Source: Sapria himalayana
Taxonomy: Eukaryota > Streptophyta > Magnoliopsida > Malpighiales > Rafflesiaceae
Direction: 5' to 3'
DNA: 64,000 bases
NCBI GenBank assembly: GCA_029783825.1
Contig: JAREIK010010524.1
Location: 18,992 to 82,991 of the forward strand
The notes below the pieces were generated by a model. The model had not been told where the DNA came from. It ran no database searches and saw only the letters and a list, made by a program, of their open reading frames with translations. The translations under genes were made by a program, and so were the position numbers. This document shows positions 25,889 to 36,818 of this stretch, one piece after another. Within the stretch, counting starts at the first letter, position 1, and the number at the start of each line of letters is the position of its first letter.

Positions 25889-27227
25889 AAAAGGCTTTTA
25901 TCTTTTATTAAAGAAAACATAACCCTCACTTGTAGGCGGAGGAAAACCTTTACAACCTCAGAAGTCTATTTGTAAGACATTACATTTATAGGGTAATTCC
26001 CTATCCCAAAATACAGAGCATTATCCTTATTTATGTTAACTGTGGCGGAAGCCGCTCTCTTTGTGATTCTTCATAATTATGTAACAGAGAACAGCAGGTA
26101 GACTTTCCACACCATCAAGCATACTCATCTCAGCAGTAGGAGGACTCATGGCAGCAACAGATTGCTCTCTGCATAGGTGTATGCACTGTGTAAATTTTTT
26201 TTTCTCCCATGGCACCAACAGACTGCGCTTATGGCAGCAACTGACAGCAACTGACTTCCACAGCTTCTTCTTTATTCTCCCATCATCCTGATTTTTTGTT
26301 CAGGCAGGTTCTGGCAGCTTCGTCCACAGCAACAGACAGCAACAGACAGCAATAGACTTCCACACCAGCAGGTTTTCAACAGACAGCAACAGACTGCATA
26401 GGTCTCTACCTCTGTGTGGAGGCAGTTGTAGCAGCAGCAAACAACATCTGGAGGCAGCATATGGGGATAGTGCTGCCCATGTGGTCGGGCCTCTATCTCT
26501 CCTCTTCCCCGTGCGTCTGGCTCTTCTCTTCACATACTTTCTAAAAGGTTTCCAGCTGTCTTCCTTCCTCGTTTATACACTATCGATCCTGTAAAAAAAC
26601 CAAAGAGAAAAAAATGAACGTGCCTACAAGATTTTGACACCCTATTACCCTTATCCTTGATTAAACTTATACAACATAAGACTAAAGCTCCACAGAATTG
26701 TCAATTTCTCCTCCTTAACAATCTGCAAGGAAAGTCAGAATACAAATTGTCCTGCAAGGAAAGTCAAAGTACATACTTTCTAAAGAGAATATCGAATTCT
26801 GCCGAAATGTAGAATTAGCACATATTTTTAGATCTGCAGAATTAGCACATACTTTCTAAATTACATACATATTATCTTGACACCCTTGCATTTTTAGCTA
26901 TGCACTATTCCGCCGAAATGCAGAATTAGCACATCCTGCAATGGGATCTCCTACATTTATACCCTATTATTCTTCTTAACATCCTTCAAGGGAAGTCAAG
27001 ATACATCTTTTGAGATACTCACTTTTCTACCGAAAAGCAGAGTTAAGACATTTATGATTCTAATCTGTATGCTTCTTTTTTGAATTCAAAATTCTAAATT
27101 AAGATTTAAGTTTTATTTTATTTTTAAATATGGCTCAATCTCCACCCTTCCATTCCATTTAATTGTGAGACAGAAATTCTCTGCAATGATGAATTCCCAC
27201 TCAATCCATTAGAAAGTTGAGACTTTG
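25889..27227 (-). other. 3' untranslated region of the LINE, with a CAACAG-rich patch
   Basis: This lies between the RNase H stop and the A-tail. The middle part (about 26140-26450) holds repeated CAGCAACAGACAGCAACAGA motifs. The upstream part repeats GCAGAATTAGCACATAC-like phrases (26810-26940) and CAAGGAAAGTCA (26725-26770). Short open frames here (for example 26036-26533) have no protein-like features, and I take the whole stretch as untranslated. Confidence 0.6.
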
Positions 27228-29503
27228 TCATACCTTCATGGTCTGTTTATTTGTTCTAATATAAGGAAATCCCATTTTATCTAAACATGCTATTCCCTTT
27301 AGTTTGTTTGGCATGAATTTCTCATTATATTCAATATCTCCTTTGGTGGTGCCTATTTTAGAAAGACTGTCCGCTAGATTATTAGCTTCTCTATATATAT
27401 GTATTATTGAGGCCTTCAGTTCGTCCAAAAGACTAAAAATTACTTCTAGGTCCTCTTCATACCTCCATAATATTTTCTTATTGATTACTGTTTCAACTAG
27501 TAATTTTGAGTCTACCTGAACTTCAATGTTTTTAAAGTTTAGCTGCTTACATATCTCTAACCCTAATTTTAATGCTCTAATTTCTGATTCTAAAGCCGAG
27601 GAGGCTCTACTAGATCTGGTGAAAGCTCTCTGTACTGTCCCTGTATGATCTCTTATTACCCCGCCACCTCCTGCTATTCCAGTGTCCCTGCTAAAACTCC
27701 CATCCGTATTAAGTGAGAGTTTTCCAACCGGCGGAGCATTCCAGTATATACATTTAGCTCATTGCTATTTTAAGACTTTATATGTGAGATCCCATTCTTT
27801 CTCAAGCTTCTTTTCTTGTTTCATTTCTTGTATTACTATCAGTTTTATTATTGATATATTACATATCTCCTTTCTAATATCTTTTATAATTTCTGTTAAA
27901 TTCATCCTTATATTTTCAAATTTACTTTTGTTTTGAGATTTCCATATGCACCAAATAATTAGATGCGGCAGTTTATGATTAAGCCATTTCCTGGTGGGGC
28001 TTTTCGTGTTTTCTTTTTCCCATTTTTTAACTTTATCTATTAATCCATCATCTATTTTACATATTCTTTTTTCCCCTTCCATCTCTCTCCATATTTCTAC
28101 TGCGATGGGTCCATTAGAAAGCAAATGATCAGTTGTTTCAACCACTTTTGAACAGCATTCGCATCTTGATGCCATGTTTATCCCTTTCTTTTGTATATTT
28201 CTATCTACCGGTATAGCATTCATTAAAGCCTTCCATGTGAAGGAGCGCATTTTTTGCGGGATGTTTTCTTGCCATACCCATTTTAATAGAGTTTGAGCCG
28301 GTTTTTTATTTCTGATCAAATCTTTTGCCGACTTGAGGGAAAAGTTTCCTTGATGTGTTAACGTCCATTTCCAGCCACTCTTCTTTAGTATAGAGTGTGA
28401 GTCTACTATCTCTTTTTGTTTTTGCATTGACTTCCAACTGTTCGAAACTTTCATAGAGGTCTTATTCTTATTATCTAAATATTTTACCCGCATATATTTA
28501 GCCCAAAGATTATCGCTTTCTTTAAGTCTCCACCAGCTTTTACTGTCCCAGGAAACTGCCGAGTACTTGAGGCTCATTAGACCTAATCTTGCTTCCTCTT
28601 TCGGATAACAAATACTTTTCCAGTCCTTCCAGTGTAGTTTATTTCTGTCTTGTTTTTTACCCCATAAGAAGTTAGCCATTTCTGATTCGAGTTTTTTAAT
28701 AAATTTTTTAGGGGGATGTATCACTAATAAAATGTGTGTTAGTGTGCTTTGTAATACGTGTGAAAGGAGCGTAATCCTCCCCCCAAATCCCAGGAGCTCT
28801 TCTTTCCATCCTGCTATTTTCTTTCTTAGCTTGTCTTGAAGGTAAGTTAGATATTCTTCCTTCAATCTTCCCTCATATATCGGACAACCTAGATACATTA
28901 ATGCCCCTTTAATTTTTGCAAAACCTGTAATATTTTTTATTTTATCTACTAACTTTAATTTTTCATTTTTAGCAAGCATGAACTGACATTTACTTTTATT
29001 AACCATTTAGCCTGTCTCTTTTTCAAATATTTGAAGAAGATCCATAAGATTCATTAAATACTTTATGCTAGCATTAGTAAATATTATAAGGTCATCTGCG
29101 TAAGCTAAATAGCCTATTCTATGTGTATTCCTTGGTTGTCTGAATGATATTATTTTACCTTCGGATATTTTCTTATTCAAGTTTCGTATTAATAGTTCTA
29201 AATAGATATCAAAAAGAAGGGGGGATAATGGATCCCCTTGCCTTAAACTTTTATTTGGTTTAAATTCCTCACTTATCTTACCATTTACCAGGACTCTTAC
29301 CCAAGTACTTGAAATGCATCTATATATTAGATCTATGGTCAGCTCAGAGAAGCCGAACCTTCTTAGCACAAAGCAAAGGGTATCCCATTCCACTCTATCG
29401 AAGGCTTTCGATAGATCTAGTTTGACCACTAAGTTTTTTCCTCTAGATTTACCTCCTATTTCTTTCATCATTTCTGATGCAAGTTTTATATTTTCAATCA
29501 TTA
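27228..29503 (-). pseudogene. LINE ORF2 fragment: reverse transcriptase (partial), zf-RVT and RNase H
   Basis: Read on the minus strand, the order is: C-terminal half of RT with LDLSKAFDRVEW, the palm motif LRQGDPLSPLLF and the catalytic YADD box (about 29090-29420); a stop (TAA) at about 29007; then MVNKSKCQF, YLGCPIYEGR and GRITLLSHVL of the thumb/connection region. Next is a zf-RVT domain (about 28080-28330) with SFTWKALMN, CECC and TTDHLL, where the usual Cys after DHLL appears as Gly (SNGP). Two stops near 27760 are followed in frame by an RNase H domain (about 27330-27730) with NTDGSFS, the ESE acid, QVDSKLL and REANNLADSLS, ending at a stop at 27228. The frame is kept throughout and only nonsense changes break it, so the copy is fairly young. 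It is inactive: three internal stops and no 5' half. Confidence 0.88.
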
Positions 29504-30608
29504 TATAGATAGATAGATATAAAAATATATAGATAGATAAATAGATATATATATATATATATAGACATATAGATAGATAGGTTGATTGATAGATTAACAA
29601 TTATATAGATAGACACAGATAGATAGAATGCTAGATAGATAGATAGATAGAAAGACAGATAGATAGATAGATATATATAGATATTTTATATATATAAAGA
29701 AAGTTAGATAGATATATTGATAGAAAGATAGACATATAGATAGAAAAACATAGAGAAAGATAGATAGACAGATAGAAAGATTGAAAGACAGTCAGACAAA
29801 TGGATAGACAAATAAATATACAAATAGACTAACATACAGAAAGACAGACAGATAGATATATAGATAGATGCATAGATAGATAGATAGATAGATAGATAGA
29901 GAGATATATTAATCTATTGATTGATAGATAGCTAACTGGCTACATAGATAGATAGATGGAAAAACTGACAAATACAAAATAAGATATAAAGACATGTAGA
30001 TAGATAGACACACAAAAAATAGACAGATAGATAGACACACACACTCACTCACATAGGCACACAGATAGAAAGCAGAAAATCACACAAACACATAAATAGA
30101 TAGATAGACAGATAGAAAAATAAATAGATAGATAGATAGGCAGATAAAGAATAGACACAATGATATAGACATTAAGAAAGATAAATAGATAGATATAGAA
30201 ATAGATGTGTAGATAGATAGACAGATAGAAAGATATATAAATAGATAGATAGATAGACAAATAGATAGATACAATATTATCTAATATACAAATAGACAGA
30301 TAGATAGATATATAGATAGGTAGATATACTGATAGAAAGAATGACCATATAAACAGATAGATAGATAGATAGACAAATAGTAAAAAGACATATAAACAAA
30401 TAGACAAATACATAGATAGATAGATAGATAAAAATATAGATAGATAGACAGATAAATAAATAGATAAATAGACATATAGATAGATAGACATATAGATATA
30501 TAAATAGTTAGATAGATAGAAACATAGACAGATAGATAGACACATAGATAGACAGATATAGATAGATGGATTGATTGATTGAAAGTTAGATATAAACAGA
30601 TAGATGTA
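29504..30608 (+). repeat. GATA-family array continuing after the LINE, up to the orientation switch
   Basis: It has the same composition as 10645-25872, with GATA on the plus strand. The LINE therefore sits inside a single array. The segment ends in TGATTGATTGAAAGTTAGA and then ACAGATAGATGTATGTATCTA, where the orientation reverses. Confidence 0.93.
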
Positions 30609-33507
30609 TGTATCTATCTATCTCTTTAAGCATATTGACATATAGACATATCTGTCTATATGTTTATATGTTTATTTATATGTTTATATGTTTATCTGTC
30701 TATCTGTCTATCTTTTATGTGCCTATGTGTCTATATGTATATTTATCTATATGTATTTGTCTATCTATTTATATCTATCATTATATTTATCTATCTATCT
30801 ATCTATATGTATATATGTCGATCTATATCTATTTATTTATCTATCTGTCTATCTATAAATGTGTCTATCTATATATCTATCTACCTATCTGTCCGTCTAT
30901 CTGACTATTTCTCTATATTTCTATCTATCTATCTATTTATTGTCTATCTATTTATCTATGTATCTATCTGTCTATCTATCTATTAATATATCTATCTGTC
31001 TATATATTTATCTATCTATTTATCTAACTTACCATCTATATATCTATCTATCAATCTATAAATCTATTTATATATCTATCGATCTATCGGACTATCTGTC
31101 TATCTATATATCTATCTATCTTCTTTCTATCTATCTATCTGTCTATCTATCTATCTATCAATCTATCTATCTATCTATCTTCTATCTATTTATCAATCTA
31201 TCTTTCTATCTATCTATTTATCTAAATATCTATCTATGTTTCTTTCTGTCTATTTGTCTATCTCTCTATATGTCTGTCTATCTTTCTATTTATCTATTTG
31301 TCCATATGTTTTTCTCTCTGGCTGTTTGTCTATCTAAATGCCTTTCTGTCTATCTGTCTTTTGTCTATCTATTTTTTTGTGTCGATATGTGTGTTTATCT
31401 ATTTGTTTCTTTATCTATCAATCAATCTATCTATCATTCTTTCTTTCTATTTTTCTATCTGTCTATTTATCTATCTATGTATCTATCTATAAATAGATCT
31501 ATTTATCTATAGATCTGACTATCTATCTATCTTTATATCTAACTTTTATCAATCTAAAAATCTATCTATTTGGTTTATCTGTTTTTTTGTTGATCTATTT
31601 ATCTATCGATCTATCTATCTGTCAATCTGTCTATATGACTATCTATCTTCTAACTATCAGTCTATCTATAATTTTTCAATCTATGTATCTATCTGTCTGT
31701 CTATCTGTCTATCTGTCTAAATTTCTATCTATGTATATATCTATCTCTCTATCTATGTGTATATCTCTCTATTTATATATATATATATCTATCTGTCTAT
31801 CTATCTATCTATCAAACTATATGTCTATCTATCTACTTATCTATCTGTCTGTCTGTCTGTCTATATGTCTACCTATTTATCTCTCTACCTCTCTATCTAT
31901 CATTCTATCTATCTATATGTCTATCTATCTTTCTGTCGATCTATCACAAGTATATATGTCTATCTATCAATTTGTCTATCTATCTATCTATATGTCTATA
32001 TGTTTATTTGTCTATCTATCTATCTATATGTCTATTTGTCTATCTATCTATCTTTATAATTATCTATCTAACTATGTTTATCCTTTATATGCCTATCTAT
32101 CTATCTATCTATGTATCAATCTGTCTATCTTTGTGTGTGTGTGTGTGTGTCTCTCTGCTTGTCTGTCTATGTGTCTATGTGTCTGTCTGTATGTCTATCT
32201 ATTTGTGTGTCAATCTATTTATCTTTATGTCTGTTTATTTATCTACTTATCTATGTATCTAACTATATATTTTTCTAATTGTTTATCTATCTATTTGTCT
32301 ATATATATTTCTGTCTTTATGTCTATCTATCTATCTATTTTTCTGGCTATATTTCTATCTATCAATATTTTTATCTATCTATTGTCTATCTATCTATCTA
32401 TAGATTTATCTATCTGTCTAATAATCAATCAATCTATTTGTCTATCTATCTATCTATTTGTCTGTCTATCTATCTATCTATCTATCTGTCTATCTATCTA
32501 TCTATCTATTTATTAGTTTATCTCTTTATCTATGTACTTGTCTATCTGTCTACCTACCTATTTGTCTATCTATCTATCTTTCTATCTGTCTATCTATCTA
32601 TCTATTTCTTTATATATCCCTATATCTATCTGTATATTTGTCTATTTGTCTATTTGTCTAACTGTCTATCTCTCTAAATGTCTATCTATTTGTTTCTATC
32701 CTCTAACTATGTATCTCTCTACCTATCCTTTTATATATCTATCTATCTATCTATCTACCTATTTGTCTATCAATCTTTCAATCAATCAATCAATCTATCT
32801 ATCTATCTAATTATCTATCCATCTATCTATCTATCTAATTATCTATCCGTCTATTTATCTATCTTTGTATCTATCAGTCTATATATCCTTCTATCTATCT
32901 GTTTATATATTTGCTTATATGTATGTCTTTATATATGTCTATTAGTCAATCAATCTATCTTTCTATCTATCTTTCTATCTATCTTTCTTTCTATCTACCT
33001 GTCTATCTATTTATCTGTCTTTCTATCTATCTGTCTATGTGTCTATTTTTATATTTATCTATCTATATGTTTATCTGTCTATCTATCTATCTGTCTATCT
33101 TTCTATCTATATATATATGCCTATATACCTATCTAAATATTTGCTTAGTTACTTATTTGTCGATCTATCTATTTATCTATCTATGTATCTATAAATATAT
33201 CTATATTTCTATCTATCTTTATACGTATATGTCTATATGTCTATCTGTCTAACTATTTATCTATCTATTAATCTGCCTATCTTTCTATTTATCTATCCGT
33301 TTATTTGTTTATCTCGCTATCAATCTATCTCTCTATCTATATCTATCTTTCAATCTATATATCTATCTATGTGTCTATCTATATATCTATCTATCTATTT
33401 GTATATCTGTCTATCTATCATTTTGTTCATTTGTCTCTCTATCTATCTCTCTACCTACCTATCTAACTATATGTCTAAAATCTATCTATCTATTTATCTA
33501 TCCATTT
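30609..33507 (-). repeat. TCTA array: the same tetranucleotide family in inverted orientation
   Basis: From about 30609 the plus strand carries TCTA/TCTG/TTTA units, the complement of the sequence to the left. (TG)n occurs at 32134-32150 with TCTATGTG units after it. It ends at 33507 directly against a CACTACAAAAAA terminus. Confidence 0.95.
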
Positions 33508-33529
33508 CACTACAAAAAATTAAAAGAAT

Positions 33530-34340
33530 AATGATCAAATGATCTAAAAATTTGTCTATATTTGATATCCAAATCATGACCATTTAGTGACCAAAAAAGG
33601 GTACCAAAAAAAAATTTCCGACCAAATTTCTGATCAAAAACCAACCATAATTACCGACAAAATGTTTTAGGTTAGAAATAGGTTTGTAGAGTGGTTATAC
33701 AATATATTACCGACCATTTAAAGACCAAAAATATATTACCATTAAAATTGGTCGGTATAGTGGGTTTTCAAATTATTTATAACTTTGTACTTATCGACCA
33801 TTTACTTATCAATTATATAGGTCGGTAATTACTGAACAATTCACGATTAATTTAGAGATCCAAAGAGTGGTAATGGAAAAAAAATTCCGACCAAAATTCC
33901 GACTAACTTCTGACCATATTTTATCGACCAAATATATTTGGTCGGGAATATGGTCTGTAAATTAGGAGAGAATTAGCGAAAAACATTGCTGAAAGATTAC
34001 CGACCATTTTATGACTAAAAATATATAACCATTAAAAATGGTCGACAAAGTAATTTTCCAATATATTTGTAATCTCCTAATTACCGACGAAACTTCCAAT
34101 CGAATATGTAGGTTGGTATTTACTGACCATTTCATGACTAAATATCGACCATACCTACCGTCCAAATGTTTTTGGTCGAAAATTAGGCTATAAATTAGTT
34201 TGGAATTAGCGAATAGAAATTGTCGTTAAATTACCGACTATTTAACAACAAAAAATATATTACCATTAAAATTAGTCGGTAAAGTGGACTTCCAAATACT
34301 TATAACTTTGTTCTTACCAACCTTTTTCCGGCCATAATTT
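33530..34340 (+). repeat. subterminal repeats of the CACTA element (ACCGACCA/TGGTCGG family)
   Basis: Three degenerate units of about 230-290 bp start near 33710, 33997 and 34231. Each begins with TTACCGACCATTT, continues with AAAAATATATTACCATTAAAA and then TTGGTCGGTAAAGTGG. Inverted pairs of ACCGACC and GGTCGGTA occur throughout. These are likely binding sites for the element's own TnpA-like protein, by analogy with characterised CACTA elements. Confidence 0.7.
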
Positions 34341-34344
34341 TGAT

Positions 34345-35592
34345 CGGTAATACATAGTTTTAATTTTTTGATTTAAAATTTATTTGCTAAGTCATTAACA
34401 CCTACATTAATTTGAAACTAGGTCAATTTTCGAAGTAGCGGTGACTACAAGCATAAATTAAATAAAATTTTGTTCTCTTCTTCTAAATCCATGTAAGTTT
34501 TTTTTTGTTCTTCTCAATCAAAATACATATACATATCTACGTCTCTCTAAATTATATATAGACAATCAGATTTTTGTTTTTTCTGTATATTCGGATTTTA
34601 GGTTTTTATTTTTCTCCTCTGAATTTCTTAATTTTTGTTTCAATTTTATTTAACCTAACATGATTTTGACTTGACACAATTAATTAAACGATAATTTTTC
34701 TGTTTAATCTTTGTTCTTCTACTATTTATATTTTTAGGGTTTTATTAATTTTGATTTCAATTACAAAATGTTTGCATCTGAAAAATCTTAATATTAATGA
34801 ATTATATTTATATATCCATATGATATTATGTATAAAAAATTTTATATAATGTTAATATTAAATGTCTATAATAGTATATATAAACTTTTATACATATATA
34901 TAATCATATGACATTTTGTATAAATAGTTATGCTTTAAATATATAAATGTTTTAAATTTCAAATACACATTGATATATGTATATAAACATATAATGTTAT
35001 AAATAAATATTTATACATATATATTAATGTTTAAAAATATCTATACAATATTTACATTAAACTTTCTATTTATATAATTTTATATATAACAATTATGTAA
35101 CATTAAATGATTATACAATTTTATAAATATTTATATTACATATTATTTTTGATATAAATATAGAATATATATAATGTTTATATAAATGTGATATATATAC
35201 TATATATTATTTATAAAAGTGTTACATATTAATATAATAATATTTAAGTAACATTTATAAAAATATTTTATTCACAACTATTATATATACACACCTGTTT
35301 AATTATATAATCATATGTGATTTTATATAAAAATATGTATAACTATATTTATAATAAAGTAAACTTTTTTTATAACTATATTTATAACTATATTAATAAC
35401 ATTACATAACTAATTTTTAAGTATATATTAATGTATAACTATATGTATAATTCTATAAAACTATATTTCTAAAAAATATATACTATATGTATACTAATAT
35501 ATAACTATATATAATTATATTTTACTAAATGTATAACTATATAAATGTTACATAAAATTATATCTTTAACTACATACATATTTATAACTATA
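34345..35592. other. very AT-rich spacer inside the CACTA element
   Basis: The stretch is rich in TATAACTATA-like phrases with no open frame of note. A short leader region with TTCTTCTAAATCC (about 34475) could be 5' untranslated sequence, but I cannot support a transcript. Confidence 0.45.
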
Positions 35593-36227
35593 TGTGTATA
35601 ACTATATATAAATATTTGTATACCTATGTAACACTCTATTTAATTAAATATAACTATATTTGTAACTATATATATATATATATATGTATTCATATAATTA
35701 AATTAAAATATTTGTTTATAACATTCTATATATTTATGTATAACTACTTTTAACTAAATGTATGAATATATCTATATATAATTATATGTTTAATTATATA
35801 TACCTATTTATAACAATATATATTATATGTAAAATAATATATAACTATAAATAATTGTATCTTACTATATGCATAACTATAAAATTTTTATGCTTAAATT
35901 ATATTTAAATATTAAATTTACAGCTTATATTTAATATATATTTCTATATAGTAGTATATAAAAAAGTATTTTACTATATCTATACCTATACATTACTATA
36001 TGTATAAATATATAAAATTAAATGAACAAATATATAAACCTACATGTATAAATATATGTTTAACTATATGTGTAACTATATGTTTAACCACATGTAACTA
36101 TATTTATAATTACATGTATAACAACACACAACATTATGTTAAACTAAATGTGTATAACTATATATAAATATTTGTATAACAAAATAAATGTCTATATAAT
36201 TATATATAACTATATTTGTAACTATAT

Positions 36228-36260
<33 letters not shown>

Positions 36261-36770
36261 CATATATTTGTATAATTAAATCAAAATATTTGTTTATAAT
36301 GTTGTATATATTTATGTATAACTACTTATAACTACTTGTATGATATATCTATATATAACTATATGTTTAATTATATATAACTATTTATACCTATATATAT
36401 TATATGTAAAATAATACATAATAATAAATAATTGTATCTTACTATATTTATAACTTCAAATGTTTTATGCATAATTATATTTAAATATTAAATTTATAGC
36501 TTATATTTATTATATATTTGTATATAGTAGTATATAAAAAAGTATTTTACTATATCTATATATATATATATTACTATATGTATAAATATATAAAATTAGA
36601 TGAACAAATATATAAACCTACATGTATAAATATATGTTTAACTATATGTGTAACTATATTTATAATTACATGTATAACAACATACAACTTTATTTTAAAC
36701 TATATGTGTATACCTATATATAAATATTTGTATATCTAAATAAATGTCTATATAATTATATATAACTATA
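35593..36770 (+). repeat. two tandem copies of about 560-575 bp plus a partial third, upstream of the transposase
   Basis: Landmarks repeat in order: 'TATAAATATTTGTATA' (35609, 36164, 36719), 'AAAATATTTGTTTATAA', AATAATTGTATCTTACTATA, 'GTAGTATATAAAAAAGTATT' (35951 and 36527) and 'AAACCTACATGTATAAATAT'. Copy 2 differs mainly by a CA run (about 36239-36260) where copy 1 has a TA run. The block ends less than 60 bp before the first transposase ATG, so it would have been the promoter or 5' leader region of that gene. Confidence 0.7.
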
Positions 36771-36818
36771 ATTAGAGACAATCACGTTTGTAAAATAAAA
36801 TAATTTTTTTAACTAGTT

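Larger units (their letters stand above)
25881..29503 (-). mobile_element. 5'-truncated L1-type LINE retrotransposon inserted in the GATA array
   Basis: This is a non-LTR retroelement on the minus strand, flanked on both sides by GATA array. Its 3' end is marked by an A-tail (T8 at 25881-25888 on the plus strand) with an AATAAA signal about 16 bases upstream (25904-25909). The 5' end stops abruptly at about 29503 inside the reverse transcriptase, so the endonuclease and the N-terminal half of RT are missing, as expected from incomplete reverse transcription. Possible target-site remnants are TTATAGAT at the A-tail side and TTATATAGAT at the 5' side, but in GATA-rich flanks this is weak. Confidence 0.85.

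Noticed and set aside
10591..25929. Dozens of minus-strand open frames rich in Tyr, Leu, Ser and Ile (up to 310 codons).
   Set aside because: They are translations of the TATC strand of the GATA array. The pure repeat has no stop in any frame, so length is no evidence of coding; there is no domain and no splice structure, and overlapping frames are open together.
26036..26533. Several short minus-strand frames, one with a Cys-rich composition.
   Set aside because: They lie in the 3' untranslated part of the LINE within a CAACAG-rich patch, in different frames, with no family resemblance.
10645..33507. The possibility that regularly spaced repeats form a CRISPR array.
   Set aside because: Units are 4 bp, there are no unique spacers of constant length, no cas genes, and the context is plant nuclear DNA.
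30608..33542. Plus-strand Tyr-Leu-Ser-Ile open frames of up to 309 codons after the orientation switch.
   Set aside because: Same repeat artefact on the opposite strand. The change of strand follows the array orientation exactly.
33962..34165. A minus-strand frame of 67 codons near the CACTA left end.
   Set aside because: It lies in subterminal repeats and has no protein-like features.
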